Assembly: GCF_030398385.1 (NCBI RefSeq) | Contig: NZ_JAOAOQ010000023.1 | Span: forward strand, 1-64,000 | Direction of reading: 5' to 3' | Length of the DNA: 64,000 nucleotides | Source: Aquibium sp. ELW1220 | GTDB taxonomy: Bacteria > Pseudomonadota > Alphaproteobacteria > Rhizobiales > Rhizobiaceae | Part shown: piece by piece, positions 8,325 to 16,004 of the stretch | How the letters are laid out: the number at the start of each line of letters is the position of its first letter | How positions within the stretch are numbered: the stretch's first letter is position 1 | Program-made: the position numbers and the translations under genes | The notes under the pieces: generated by a model | Databases searched by the model: none | The model's input: the letters and a program-made list of their open reading frames with translations, nothing else | Told to the model about the DNA's origin: nothing

Positions 8325-9232
8325 ACCGTGCCCTTCTTGCTGCTGTCCTCGCGCTTCTTCCCGTCCTTGCTGCGGCAGGGACCCTCGACATCCAGCCGGT
8401 AACCGACGGCGTCTGGGCCATCGTGGGCGAGAAGGAGCAGCGCAGCGCCACCAACCTTGCCAACAACGCGACCTTCGGCCTCCTGGAGACCGAGCAGGGC
8501 GCGGTGCTGATCGATCCGGGCGGGTCGTGGAAGGGCGCCGAAGCGCTGCACGAGGCCATTCGTACCGTCACCGACCAGCCGGTCCTCTACGTCGTCAACA
8601 CCGGTGGACAGGACCACCGCTGGCTCGGCAACGGCTACTGGCAGGCGCACGGCGCGATCGTCATCGCTTCCGAGGCGGCCGTGGAGGATCAGCAGGCCCG
8701 TGGCTCGATGCAAATGACGGCGCTCTCGCAACTGATCGGCGACGCGCTCGACGGCACCGAACCCGGTTACGCCGACGTCACCTTTGCAGACAGGCATACG
8801 CTCGACCTCGGCGACCTGACGCTGGAGATCGTCCATCCCGGCGCCGCGCATACGCCCGGCGACAGTTTTGTCTGGGTCCCGGAAAAGGCAACGGTCTTTG
8901 CCGGTGACATCGTCTATGTCGAACGCATCCTCGGCGTGGGCGATCAGAGCTCGATCGCCGAATGGCCCGCGGCTTTCGAGGCCATCGAGGCGACCGGAGC
9001 GGTCCATGTCGTGCCGGGGCACGGCCGCGCCACGACGATGGAGCGCGCCCGCGCGGATACCTACGCCTACCTCCTGAATCTGCGTGAACGGATCGGCGCC
9101 CTGATCGAAGCGGGCGGCGATATCCTGGCGGCGCCCAGGGTCGATCAGTCTGACTTTGCCCATCTCGAGCAGTTCGAGGCTCTTGCCGGGCGCAACGCCC
9201 AGACCGCCTACCAGCAGATGGAGTGGGAGTGA
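8321..9232 (+). CDS. Exported MBL-fold protein, SoxH-like, degenerate metal site
   Basis: The 303-residue protein has a cleavable signal peptide (residues 1-19, ending AAAG) and a metallo-beta-lactamase fold resembling SoxH and quinoprotein-relay hydrolases. The usual HxHxDH motif reads T94-G-G-Q-D98-H99, so the first two His ligands are absent. The later motif residues remain: HPGAAHTPGDS, FAGDIVY and PGHG. It may bind a single metal or act on a different substrate class. The ATG overlaps the thioredoxin-like gene (ATGA), and its own stop overlaps the OsmC start. The fold assignment is firm; the activity is unknown. Confidence 0.85.
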   Translation: MNRALLAAVLALLPVLAAAGTLDIQPVTDGVWAIVGEKEQRSATNLANNATFGLLETEQGAVLIDPGGSWKGAEALHEAIRTVTDQPVLYVVNTGGQDHRWLGNGYWQAHGAIVIASEAAVEDQQARGSMQMTALSQLIGDALDGTEPGYADVTFADRHTLDLGDLTLEIVHPGAAHTPGDSFVWVPEKATVFAGDIVYVERILGVGDQSSIAEWPAAFEAIEATGAVHVVPGHGRATTMERARADTYAYLLNLRERIGALIEAGGDILAAPRVDQSDFAHLEQFEALAGRNAQTAYQQMEWE

Positions 9233-9636
9233 TGGCGCAGTATCAGGTCAGCGCCAGAAGGATCGACAGCCACGGATCCGAAGCGACCACGAAAGAAGCC
9301 CGCATCGTTCTCGATACCGACGTGGCCGGAAGGCTGGACGCCTTCAATCCCGCCGAACTGCTGCTGGCGGCGGTTGCCGCCTGCATGATCAAGGGTATCG
9401 AGCGCGTGACGCCGACGCTGAAGTTCGATTTGCGCGGGGTCGAGGTGCGCCTCCATGGGGAACGCCAGGACAGCCCGCCGAAAATGCTCTCGATCACCTA
9501 CGAACTCGTGTTCGATACCGACGAGACCGACCAGCGCCTCGACCTCCTGCACAAGAATGTCCGCAGATATGGCACGATATCGAACACGGTCGCTGCGGCG
9601 CTGGAACTGGAAGGGACGATAGGCAGGAAGGCATGA
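9232..9636 (+). CDS. OsmC-family protein
   Basis: The 134-residue protein has the OsmC fold signature NPAELLLAAVAACMIKGIERV, with one conserved Cys. The second Cys expected in OsmC/Ohr peroxidases (CPV near the C-terminal helix) is replaced in GTISNTVAAAL, so a classical two-Cys peroxidase mechanism is unlikely. ATG 9232 is chosen because it overlaps the upstream stop (TGATG); a GTG three codons earlier is in frame. It closes the arsR-permease-thioredoxin-MBL operon and likely acts on a reactive thiol/persulfide or peroxide species, by inference from context. Confidence 0.88.
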   Translation: MAQYQVSARRIDSHGSEATTKEARIVLDTDVAGRLDAFNPAELLLAAVAACMIKGIERVTPTLKFDLRGVEVRLHGERQDSPPKMLSITYELVFDTDETDQRLDLLHKNVRRYGTISNTVAAALELEGTIGRKA

Positions 9637-9781
9637 CCTCGCCCTCAGGCATCCCCGCGTGTTTTGTCCCCGGATAATCCATCCTCCCGATTTCTCGACG
9701 TGACGATCGCGGTCAGCGGCGATCGCCGGAACGGGCGCCTGGCTCGTCCATGGCGCGCGACGTCGTCGCCATATCGTTCAC

Positions 9782-12271
9782 ATGAAAGCCTCGACGCTCA
9801 TGCCGACCACTGAAGCAAGTCGTCTTCGTCTGGATCTCAAGGTCCTTCTGCCTGACGTGCCCCACGAGGCCGACGCCTGCGTCGGGCGCCTCGTGGGTGA
9901 ACTGGCGGGCCGGGACGGGATCGATCAGGTCCATGTGCTTCCCGTTGTCGGCGACGACCAGGCCAGGCTCTGCATTCACTATCGGCCTGAAGTGCTCAGC
10001 CTCGGGCGCATCCGGGAGATCGCGGAAGGCGCCGGCGCCCGGATAACGGAACGCTTCGGCCATATCCTCTGGCAGACGGGCGGTCTGAGCAACGAGCGGC
10101 GCGCCCGGACAGTCAGCGAATTGCTGCAGCGGACGAGCGGGGTCCTGGAAGCGGTCGCCACCGTGGCCGGCCCCGTGCGCATCGAGTTCGATCGCACGCT
10201 GACCTCGGAAGGGGCGCTGCGCCAGGTTCTGGACGACATGAGCGTCGACGTGCGCGAGCCATCGGCCAGGGCGGCCGCTCTGCAGGGCCACGTTGCAGAA
10301 GAACACCAACACGAACATGGCGGCATGCTCGGCGAAAACATCGAGCTGATCTTCGCGGCCATTGCCGGCGTGCTGCTCGCCATCGGCTTCATGCTCTCCT
10401 TCGCGCCCGCCGTCCCCGCATGGGTCGAACTCGCGCTCTATGTCGCTGCCTATGGGTTCGGGGGCTACTACCTGCTGCGCGAAGCGATCGACACGCTTCG
10501 TCTCGGCCGGCTCGAAATCGATGTGTTGATGCTGGTCGCCGCCGCCGGAGCTGCGGCGCTCGACAAATGGGCGGAAGGCGCCCTCCTGCTGTTCCTGTTC
10601 AGCATCGGACATGCGCTCGAACACTACGCAATGGGTCGCGCCAGGCGCGCCATCGCGGCCCTCGGGGAACTTGCCCCACCGACGGCGGAGGTGCTCCGCG
10701 ACGGCGAGGTGATCGAGATCGCGGTCGTGGACCTTGCCGTCGGCGACACCATCGTCGTCAGGCCGAACACGCGCATTCCCGCGGACGGGTTCATCAGCCT
10801 CGGCGCGAGCAGCGTCGATCAGGCCGCGATCACCGGGGAAAGCGTCCCGGTCGACAAGCAGGCTGTTGACGATGTCGACGCAGCGGCTTCGAGGCCAGAA
10901 AGGCTTGCAGCCGAGAACCGCGTCTACGCCGGCACGATCAACGGAAGCGGCGCGCTGCAGGCGCGGGTCACCCGGATCGCTGCCGACAGCACGCTGGCGC
11001 GACTGGTGCGCATGGTCGGTGAAGCGGAAGCGCAGAAATCGCCGACGCAGCGCTTCACCGACCGCTTCGAGCGCATCTTCGTGCCCGTGGTTCTGGCGAG
11101 TGTCGCCCTGTTGCTCTTCGCCTTCCTGGTGATCGACGAGCCGTTCGGCGACAGTTTCTACCGCGCGATGGCAGTGCTGGTCGCCGCCAGTCCCTGCGCG
11201 CTGGCGATATCGACCCCGAGCGCCGTGCTGTCCGGCGTGGCGCGGGCCGCGCGCGGCGGCGTCCTGGTGAAGGGTGGAGGGCCGCTCGAAAACCTCGGCG
11301 CGATCCGCACGATCGCCTTCGACAAGACGGGCACCCTGACCGAAGGCAAGCCGCGGCTCACGGACGTCATGCCCGCATCCGGCGTCGCGGCGCGCGACCT
11401 GCTCGCGGTCGTCGTCGCGGTCGAACAGCTCAGCGACCATCCTCTGGCTGCGGCCGTGGTCCGCGACGGCCGGGCCCGGCTCGGTGACGGCCTCCCGGTC
11501 CCCCCTGCCGAGAACCTCATGAACATCATCGGCAGGGGCCTGTCGGCCGAGATCGGCGGGCAGCCAGTCCTCGTCGGCAAGGCGGCGCTGTTTGCCGAAG
11601 TCGACGGACCCGCTTTGCCCTCTACAATCCAGGCGGTTGTCGAGGACCTCGAACAGCGGGGCCGGACCACGATGGCTGTGCGCCGCGGCGACGATTATCT
11701 CGGCGTGCTCGGCCTGATGGATACCCCGCGCGCCGCCGCCGCTGGGGTCATCGCACACCTGCGCACGCTTGGCATAAGCCGCATGGTCATGATGTCGGGA
11801 GACAATCGGCGCGTTGCCGGGACCGTCGCCAAGGAAGTCGGGCTGGATGAGGCCTTCGGCGATCTGATGCCCGAAGACAAGGTCGCCGCCATCATTCGAC
11901 TGCGGTCAGAGCAGGAAGTCGCGATGGTCGGAGACGGCGTGAACGATGCGCCCGCCATGGCCAACGCGACGGTCGGCATCGCCATGGGGGCGGCCGGCTC
12001 GGACGTCGCACTGGAGACAGCCGACGTGGCGCTGATGGGCGATGATCTGGCCCGGCTCCCTTTCGTCATCGGCCTCAGCCGCAGCACCAGCCGGATCATC
12101 AGGCAGAACCTGTGGATCAGCCTCGGCATGGTCGCTGTGCTGGTTCCGGCGACGCTGCTCGGTCTGCAACTCGGGGCGGCGGTGGTATTCCACGAAGGCT
12201 CGACGCTGCTCGTGGTGGCGAACGCGTTGCGCTTGCTGGCTTACCGCGAACGGCCCATAGGTCTTGACTGA
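9782..12271 (+). CDS. Heavy-metal P1B-type ATPase (P1B-4-like)
   Basis: The 829-residue ATPase has the SPC membrane motif (S470-P471-C472), phosphorylation site DKTGT (D514), HP locus (SDHPLAAAVV), GDGVNDAP from residue 717, and HEGST at 804-808 in the last membrane helices. SPC plus HEGxT typifies P1B-4 (CoaT-like) transporters of Co, Fe or Zn. The N-terminal ~150 residues resemble ferredoxin-like metal-binding domains but lack CxxC. A short His-rich stretch (EEHQHEHG) lies just before the first helix. It starts 145 bases after the OsmC gene in the same direction and probably exports a divalent transition metal. Confidence 0.93.
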   Translation: MKASTLMPTTEASRLRLDLKVLLPDVPHEADACVGRLVGELAGRDGIDQVHVLPVVGDDQARLCIHYRPEVLSLGRIREIAEGAGARITERFGHILWQTGGLSNERRARTVSELLQRTSGVLEAVATVAGPVRIEFDRTLTSEGALRQVLDDMSVDVREPSARAAALQGHVAEEHQHEHGGMLGENIELIFAAIAGVLLAIGFMLSFAPAVPAWVELALYVAAYGFGGYYLLREAIDTLRLGRLEIDVLMLVAAAGAAALDKWAEGALLLFLFSIGHALEHYAMGRARRAIAALGELAPPTAEVLRDGEVIEIAVVDLAVGDTIVVRPNTRIPADGFISLGASSVDQAAITGESVPVDKQAVDDVDAAASRPERLAAENRVYAGTINGSGALQARVTRIAADSTLARLVRMVGEAEAQKSPTQRFTDRFERIFVPVVLASVALLLFAFLVIDEPFGDSFYRAMAVLVAASPCALAISTPSAVLSGVARAARGGVLVKGGGPLENLGAIRTIAFDKTGTLTEGKPRLTDVMPASGVAARDLLAVVVAVEQLSDHPLAAAVVRDGRARLGDGLPVPPAENLMNIIGRGLSAEIGGQPVLVGKAALFAEVDGPALPSTIQAVVEDLEQRGRTTMAVRRGDDYLGVLGLMDTPRAAAAGVIAHLRTLGISRMVMMSGDNRRVAGTVAKEVGLDEAFGDLMPEDKVAAIIRLRSEQEVAMVGDGVNDAPAMANATVGIAMGAAGSDVALETADVALMGDDLARLPFVIGLSRSTSRIIRQNLWISLGMVAVLVPATLLGLQLGAAVVFHEGSTLLVVANALRLLAYRERPIGLD

Positions 12272-12441
12272 TGGCCTTGGCATGCTTGCTGGGCCGTTGG
12301 CCTTGCGACGTTCTTGCGCAAGCGGCTCGCCGGAAAGCGCGACCGAAGAGGCAGCGGGAACGGACTCTGCCGCGGGTCCGGACTGGCGTCTTCCGGAGGC
12401 CTGCTCTGCGTTGGCGAGATCGTGACAGTCGCCCGCCGGTT

Positions 12442-12457
12442 CATGATCAGGATCATG
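12442..12457. promoter_or_regulatory. Palindromic operator candidate
   Basis: A perfect inverted repeat, CATGATC-AG-GATCATG, lies about 100 bases upstream of the membrane-fusion gene, inside an otherwise empty 282-base gap (12272-12553). Its 7-2-7 architecture suits a dimeric helix-turn-helix regulator. No regulator can be named from the sequence. Confidence 0.45.
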
Positions 12458-12553
12458 TCGGCGCCAGCCGCTGGGTGCTACTCATTTTCAAAGTCGCTCC
12501 GCTTGGACCACATCCGGTCGGCTGGCGCGCGAACGCCGCGAAAGAGCCCTGGC

Positions 12554-13762
12554 ATGACCCGCCCGCCCGACCCCGGACTTCCGCTCATTGTCGAGGTGCC
12601 GGAAAAAGGTGCCGCCCTGACCCGGAGATGGTTTCGCAAGCGCTATCTTCTCGTCTTCCTGATCCCGGTCTTCATGTTCACAGGCGCGGTGATCGGCATG
12701 TATTTCCAGCCGCCGGCGCTGCGTGTCTTCTACACGTTCACCGGTCTGACCCCGGGAGCCGGCAGCGAAAGCCCCATCGCCCTGCCGCCGGAGATCGAAC
12801 TGCCGAAGGACATGGCCGAGACCATGCGCTCGACCGACGTGCTCGGTCTGGCCCGCCTGATGCCGCGCGGCGACATTTCTCCCGTGGCGGCGCCCTACGG
12901 TGCGGGGGATGCCCGGGTGGCCGAAATCCTCGTGGCCGAGGGAGACCGGGTCGAAAAAGGGGCCGAACTGGCCTGGCTCGACAACCGGGACTTCCTGGAA
13001 AGCGCCGTCCTCCTGGCCGAGGCCAATCTGGCGGTGCGGGAGGCGGCGCTGTTGCAGACCCGCGCCACCGTGCAGAGCAGCCGCGACGAGGCCCTGGCGA
13101 CGCTCGATCAGGTGCGCTCGGCCGGGGGCGAAGCGGCGGCGCAGCGACAGCGGACAGAGGAACTGTTCCAGCGCGCCATCGCGACCCAATCGACGCTGGA
13201 CGCGGCGGTCGCTGCGGAGCGGCAGGCGCAGGCGGCCGTCGCGAAAGCCGAGGCGACGCTGGCGCGCTTCACCACGGTCGCGCTCGAGGAACAGCCCGAC
13301 GTCGTGGTCGCCCAGCGCAACCTGGACGCCGCCCGCGCCGACCTCGACCGCGTGCGGAGCGATCGGAGCCGCGCCGTGGTTCGGGCGCCGATCGCCGGAA
13401 CGGTGCTGGATATCGCCGTGACCCCCGGCACCCGCCCTCCGGCCGACGGCATCATGCAGATCGGCGACACGTCGGCCATGATGGCCGAGGCAGAGATCTG
13501 GCAGGACCGGATTTCGCATGTGGCTCCGGGCCAGCCGGTGGAACTGGCCGCCATCGCGCTCGGGCGAACGTTCCAGGGCAAGGTCCAGTCCGTCGGGCTG
13601 ACGGTCGGCCGGCAGGGGCTTTTGGCCGACGACACCGCGGCGAACACCGATGCCCGCGTTGTGAGGGTGATGGTGGCGCTGGACGCGGAATCGTCTCGCG
13701 CCGCGGCGGCGTTCACGAACCTCGAGGTCATCGCCCGCATCGACACCCGGACGGCACGATGA
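12554..13762 (+). CDS. ABC exporter membrane-fusion protein, DevB/HlyD family
   Basis: A periplasmic adaptor of 402 residues. One membrane anchor (residues ~30-50, YLLVFLIPVFMFTGAVIG) is followed by a lipoyl half-motif (ILVAEGDRVEKGAELAWLD), a long helical hairpin of about 130 Ala/Glu/Arg-rich residues, and the second lipoyl half (VRAPIAGTVLDIAVTPGT). ATG 12554 is preferred over upstream starts because protein-like composition begins there. The stop overlaps the permease start (ATGA), and an ABC ATPase follows: the DevB-DevC-DevA order. It would link the inner-membrane exporter to an outer-membrane channel. The substrate is unknown; DevBCA relatives move glycolipids or other amphiphiles. Confidence 0.9.
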   Translation: MTRPPDPGLPLIVEVPEKGAALTRRWFRKRYLLVFLIPVFMFTGAVIGMYFQPPALRVFYTFTGLTPGAGSESPIALPPEIELPKDMAETMRSTDVLGLARLMPRGDISPVAAPYGAGDARVAEILVAEGDRVEKGAELAWLDNRDFLESAVLLAEANLAVREAALLQTRATVQSSRDEALATLDQVRSAGGEAAAQRQRTEELFQRAIATQSTLDAAVAAERQAQAAVAKAEATLARFTTVALEEQPDVVVAQRNLDAARADLDRVRSDRSRAVVRAPIAGTVLDIAVTPGTRPPADGIMQIGDTSAMMAEAEIWQDRISHVAPGQPVELAAIALGRTFQGKVQSVGLTVGRQGLLADDTAANTDARVVRVMVALDAESSRAAAAFTNLEVIARIDTRTAR

Positions 13763-14931
13763 GCCGCCTGCTGGAGATCCTGTTCGGGCGGCTGCCGATC
13801 GGCTGGCTGCAACTGACCCACAGTCGTACCCGCTTCGCTGCCGCGCTTGCGGGCGTGGCGTTCGCCAACGTTCTCGTCTTCGTCCAGTTGGGCATCATGA
13901 ACTCGATGGCGACGGCGACGCTGAGGCCCTACAGCTTCCTGCAGGCCGACATCATGATCTCCGCCAGCGACTCCAACGCCTTGTCCGATGGCGGCAACGT
14001 GGCGCGCCAGTGGATGCTGCAGGCCATGGCCCGCCCCGACGTGACGGCGGGCATGGGGCTCTTCCTGGCCAACGTGAACTGGCAGCGCGCGGCCACCACG
14101 GTTGGCCTGACCACTTTCGGCATCGACCCGGCTCAGCCCGGTTTCCTGTCGCCGGACATCGCCGCCAGGATCGGCCCCCTGCAGGTGCAGATGGCGGGCC
14201 TGCTCGACCGGCTGTCGCGCGGCCTGCCGCGGGAGGAGGCGGCGGGCATTCGGCCGCAGTCGCCCCTGTCGTTCGAGACCTCCGGCAAGACGCTCACGCT
14301 CTACGACACCTTCGCGGGCGGTGGCGGCTTTGGCGGCGACGGCTACATGATGGTGTCCGACCAGACGTTCCTGGCGCTGTTTCCGGCCCGGCAGTCGGCC
14401 GCGCCCGACCACATCCTCCTGCAATTGCGCCCCGGGGCGGACCCCGAGAAGGTCAGCCTCGAACTGCGGGACCTGATCTCGGACAAGACGCTGCGCATCC
14501 GCAGCTTCGCCCAGGCCGCGCAGGATGATCTCTCCTATCAGCAGACCCGGCGGCCGACGGGCGTCATCTTCGGCTTCGGCGTCATCATCGGCGTGCTGGT
14601 GGGGATCGTCATCGTCTATCAGGTGCTGTCGACCGACGTGGCCGACCACATGCGCGAATACGCCACGTTCAAGGCCATGGGCTACGGCCAGGGCTTCTTC
14701 CTCGGCATCGTGCTCGAGGAAGCACTGATCCTGGGACTGTTCGGTTTCATTCCCGGTGCCATCGTGGCGACCGGGATGCTGACCCTGATGGGCAAGCTGA
14801 CCACCCTGCCGCTGGCCATGACGCCAGCCATGATCATTGCCGTGTTCGCCGGGACGCTGGTCTTCTCCATGGTCTCCGGCGCCATTGCCACGCGCCGGCT
14901 GGCCGGCGCCGATCCGGCGGACCTGTTCTGA
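13759..14931 (+). CDS. ABC exporter permease, DevC/MacB-like
   Basis: The 390-residue FtsX/MacB-type permease has one N-terminal membrane helix (residues ~25-48), a large periplasmic domain of about 220 residues, and three C-terminal helices (GVIFGFGVIIGVLVGIVIVY; ILGLFGFIPGAIVATGMLT; AMIIAVFAGTLVFSMVSG). YATFKAMGYGQGFFLGIVLEEA is the usual coupling region. Its start overlaps the adaptor stop, and the ATPase gene follows after two bases. Topology indicates mechanotransmission from ATPase to adaptor rather than a classical translocation pore. It forms a complex with the neighbouring DevB- and DevA-like proteins. Confidence 0.9.
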   Translation: MSRLLEILFGRLPIGWLQLTHSRTRFAAALAGVAFANVLVFVQLGIMNSMATATLRPYSFLQADIMISASDSNALSDGGNVARQWMLQAMARPDVTAGMGLFLANVNWQRAATTVGLTTFGIDPAQPGFLSPDIAARIGPLQVQMAGLLDRLSRGLPREEAAGIRPQSPLSFETSGKTLTLYDTFAGGGGFGGDGYMMVSDQTFLALFPARQSAAPDHILLQLRPGADPEKVSLELRDLISDKTLRIRSFAQAAQDDLSYQQTRRPTGVIFGFGVIIGVLVGIVIVYQVLSTDVADHMREYATFKAMGYGQGFFLGIVLEEALILGLFGFIPGAIVATGMLTLMGKLTTLPLAMTPAMIIAVFAGTLVFSMVSGAIATRRLAGADPADLF

Positions 14932-14933
14932 CC

Positions 14934-15629
14934 ATGGCGCCGGATGATGCTCCCCTGTGGACCAGTGAGCTGAACCACTGGTTCGGCGTCGGCGAGGCGC
15001 GCAAGCAGGCGCTGTTCGACGTCTCCCTGTCCATCGCACGCGGCAGCCTGACCGTGCTCGTCGGGCCGTCCGGGTCTGGCAAGACGACGCTGCTGACGCT
15101 GCTCGGCTGCCTGCGCGAGGTGCAGGCCGGATCGGTCGTCCTTCTCGGACACGAACTTCACGGGGCGCCTCCCGCGCTGAGCACGGCGCTGCGCCGCCGG
15201 CTCGGCTTCATCTTCCAGGCGCACAACCTGCACGAGAGCCTGACCGCCATGCAGAACGTCCTGATGGGCCTGCAGGTCAAGGGGCGCGTCGACAAGGCGG
15301 TGGCTGGGCGCGCGGCCACTCATGCGCTCGGTCTTCTGGGCCTGTCGGACCGAATGGACTACCTGCCGGCGAACCTGTCGGGAGGGCAGAAGCAGCGCGT
15401 GGCGGTCGCCCGCGCCCTGGTCGGCAATCCGGACGTCGTGCTGGCCGACGAGCCGACGGCCGCGCTCGACCGCGAAAGCGGCGCCAACGTGGTCGATCTG
15501 CTCAAGCGTCTGGGACAGGTCCGAGGCACGACCACAGTCATGGTCACACACGACAATCGCATCCTCGACCTGGCCGACCGCATCCTCACACTCGAGGATG
15601 GCCGCATCGTCGGGGACCGCCAGCGCTGA
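14934..15629 (+). CDS. ABC exporter ATP-binding protein, DevA/LolD-like
   Basis: The 231-residue ATPase has all nucleotide-binding motifs: Walker A GPSGSGKTT, Q-loop FIFQAHNLHESLT, signature LSGGQKQRVAVARAL, Walker B VVLADEPTAALD, and the H-loop in MVTHDNR. It belongs to the LolD/MacB/DevA subfamily that energises exporters of the adaptor-permease type. It is the last gene of the exporter operon. Linkage to the metal/redox block suggests detoxification or envelope repair, but the transported compound cannot be inferred. Confidence 0.92.
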   Translation: MAPDDAPLWTSELNHWFGVGEARKQALFDVSLSIARGSLTVLVGPSGSGKTTLLTLLGCLREVQAGSVVLLGHELHGAPPALSTALRRRLGFIFQAHNLHESLTAMQNVLMGLQVKGRVDKAVAGRAATHALGLLGLSDRMDYLPANLSGGQKQRVAVARALVGNPDVVLADEPTAALDRESGANVVDLLKRLGQVRGTTTVMVTHDNRILDLADRILTLEDGRIVGDRQR

Positions 15630-15725
15630 CGGAGACGGCCGCGCCAGGGCGAACATCGGCACCCGCCAGGGTTTGCCGATGCATTCCTGCCGTTAGGCGT
15701 TTTTGTAGTGATCCGCACCCGCCGG

Positions 15726-15823
15726 TGCCCGACCGGATGCCGGCTCAGGGCCAGCCGCCTCCGGGCCTTGCGGAACCGCTCGGACGATTCCCGGGGTCCG
15801 AAGCCATGGACAGGCAGGCCTGA
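15726..15823 (-). pseudogene. Deleted relic of a NYN-domain gene
   Basis: Two pieces in this stretch resemble separated parts of the NYN gene at 41499-42239: 15726-15768 matches 41546-41589, and 15765-15823 matches 41836-41894, both in the same orientation. The roughly 250 bases between them are missing here. The relic lies outside the left direct repeat of the island, pointing to an earlier related element at the same site. No other feature is seen in 15630-15863. Confidence 0.6.
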
Positions 15824-15863
15824 CCCTCTATCGGGCCGTCCGGCGTGAACTTCATAATCAAAC

Positions 15864-15886
15864 AGCGCTTGGCTGGGGCGCCTGGA
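15864..15886. other. attL: left direct repeat of genomic island
   Basis: A 23-base sequence here is identical to 43751-43773, where it forms the last 17 bases of tRNA-Gln plus six bases downstream. Here no tRNA body follows, so this is the duplicated att end made on integration. A recombinase gene starts 119 bases further in. Confidence 0.88.
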
Positions 15887-15959
15887 ACAAAATCCAACTC
15901 TTCCTAACGCACTGGAATGGCATAAATGTCTCTAGAAATTGACCTTTCTGCCATGAATG

Positions 15960-15983
15960 TGTAACACACGACTGTAACACACG
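15960..15983. repeat. Tandem 11-bp repeat, candidate recombinase arm sites
   Basis: TGTAACACACG occurs at 15960-15970 and again at 15973-15983, two bases apart. The longer string GACTGTAACACA (15970-15981) recurs at 43693-43704, just inside the right end of the island in the same orientation. Placement next to both att ends suggests arm-type binding sites for the integrase or an excisionase. Confidence 0.55.
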
Positions 15984-16004
15984 GACCTTCCAAGTGGGGC
16001 AGTC

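Noticed and set aside
12271-13758. Upstream part of the frame that ends as the DevC-like permease
   Set aside because: Before 13759 it is an out-of-phase shadow of the adaptor gene; real homology begins at MSRLLEILFG.
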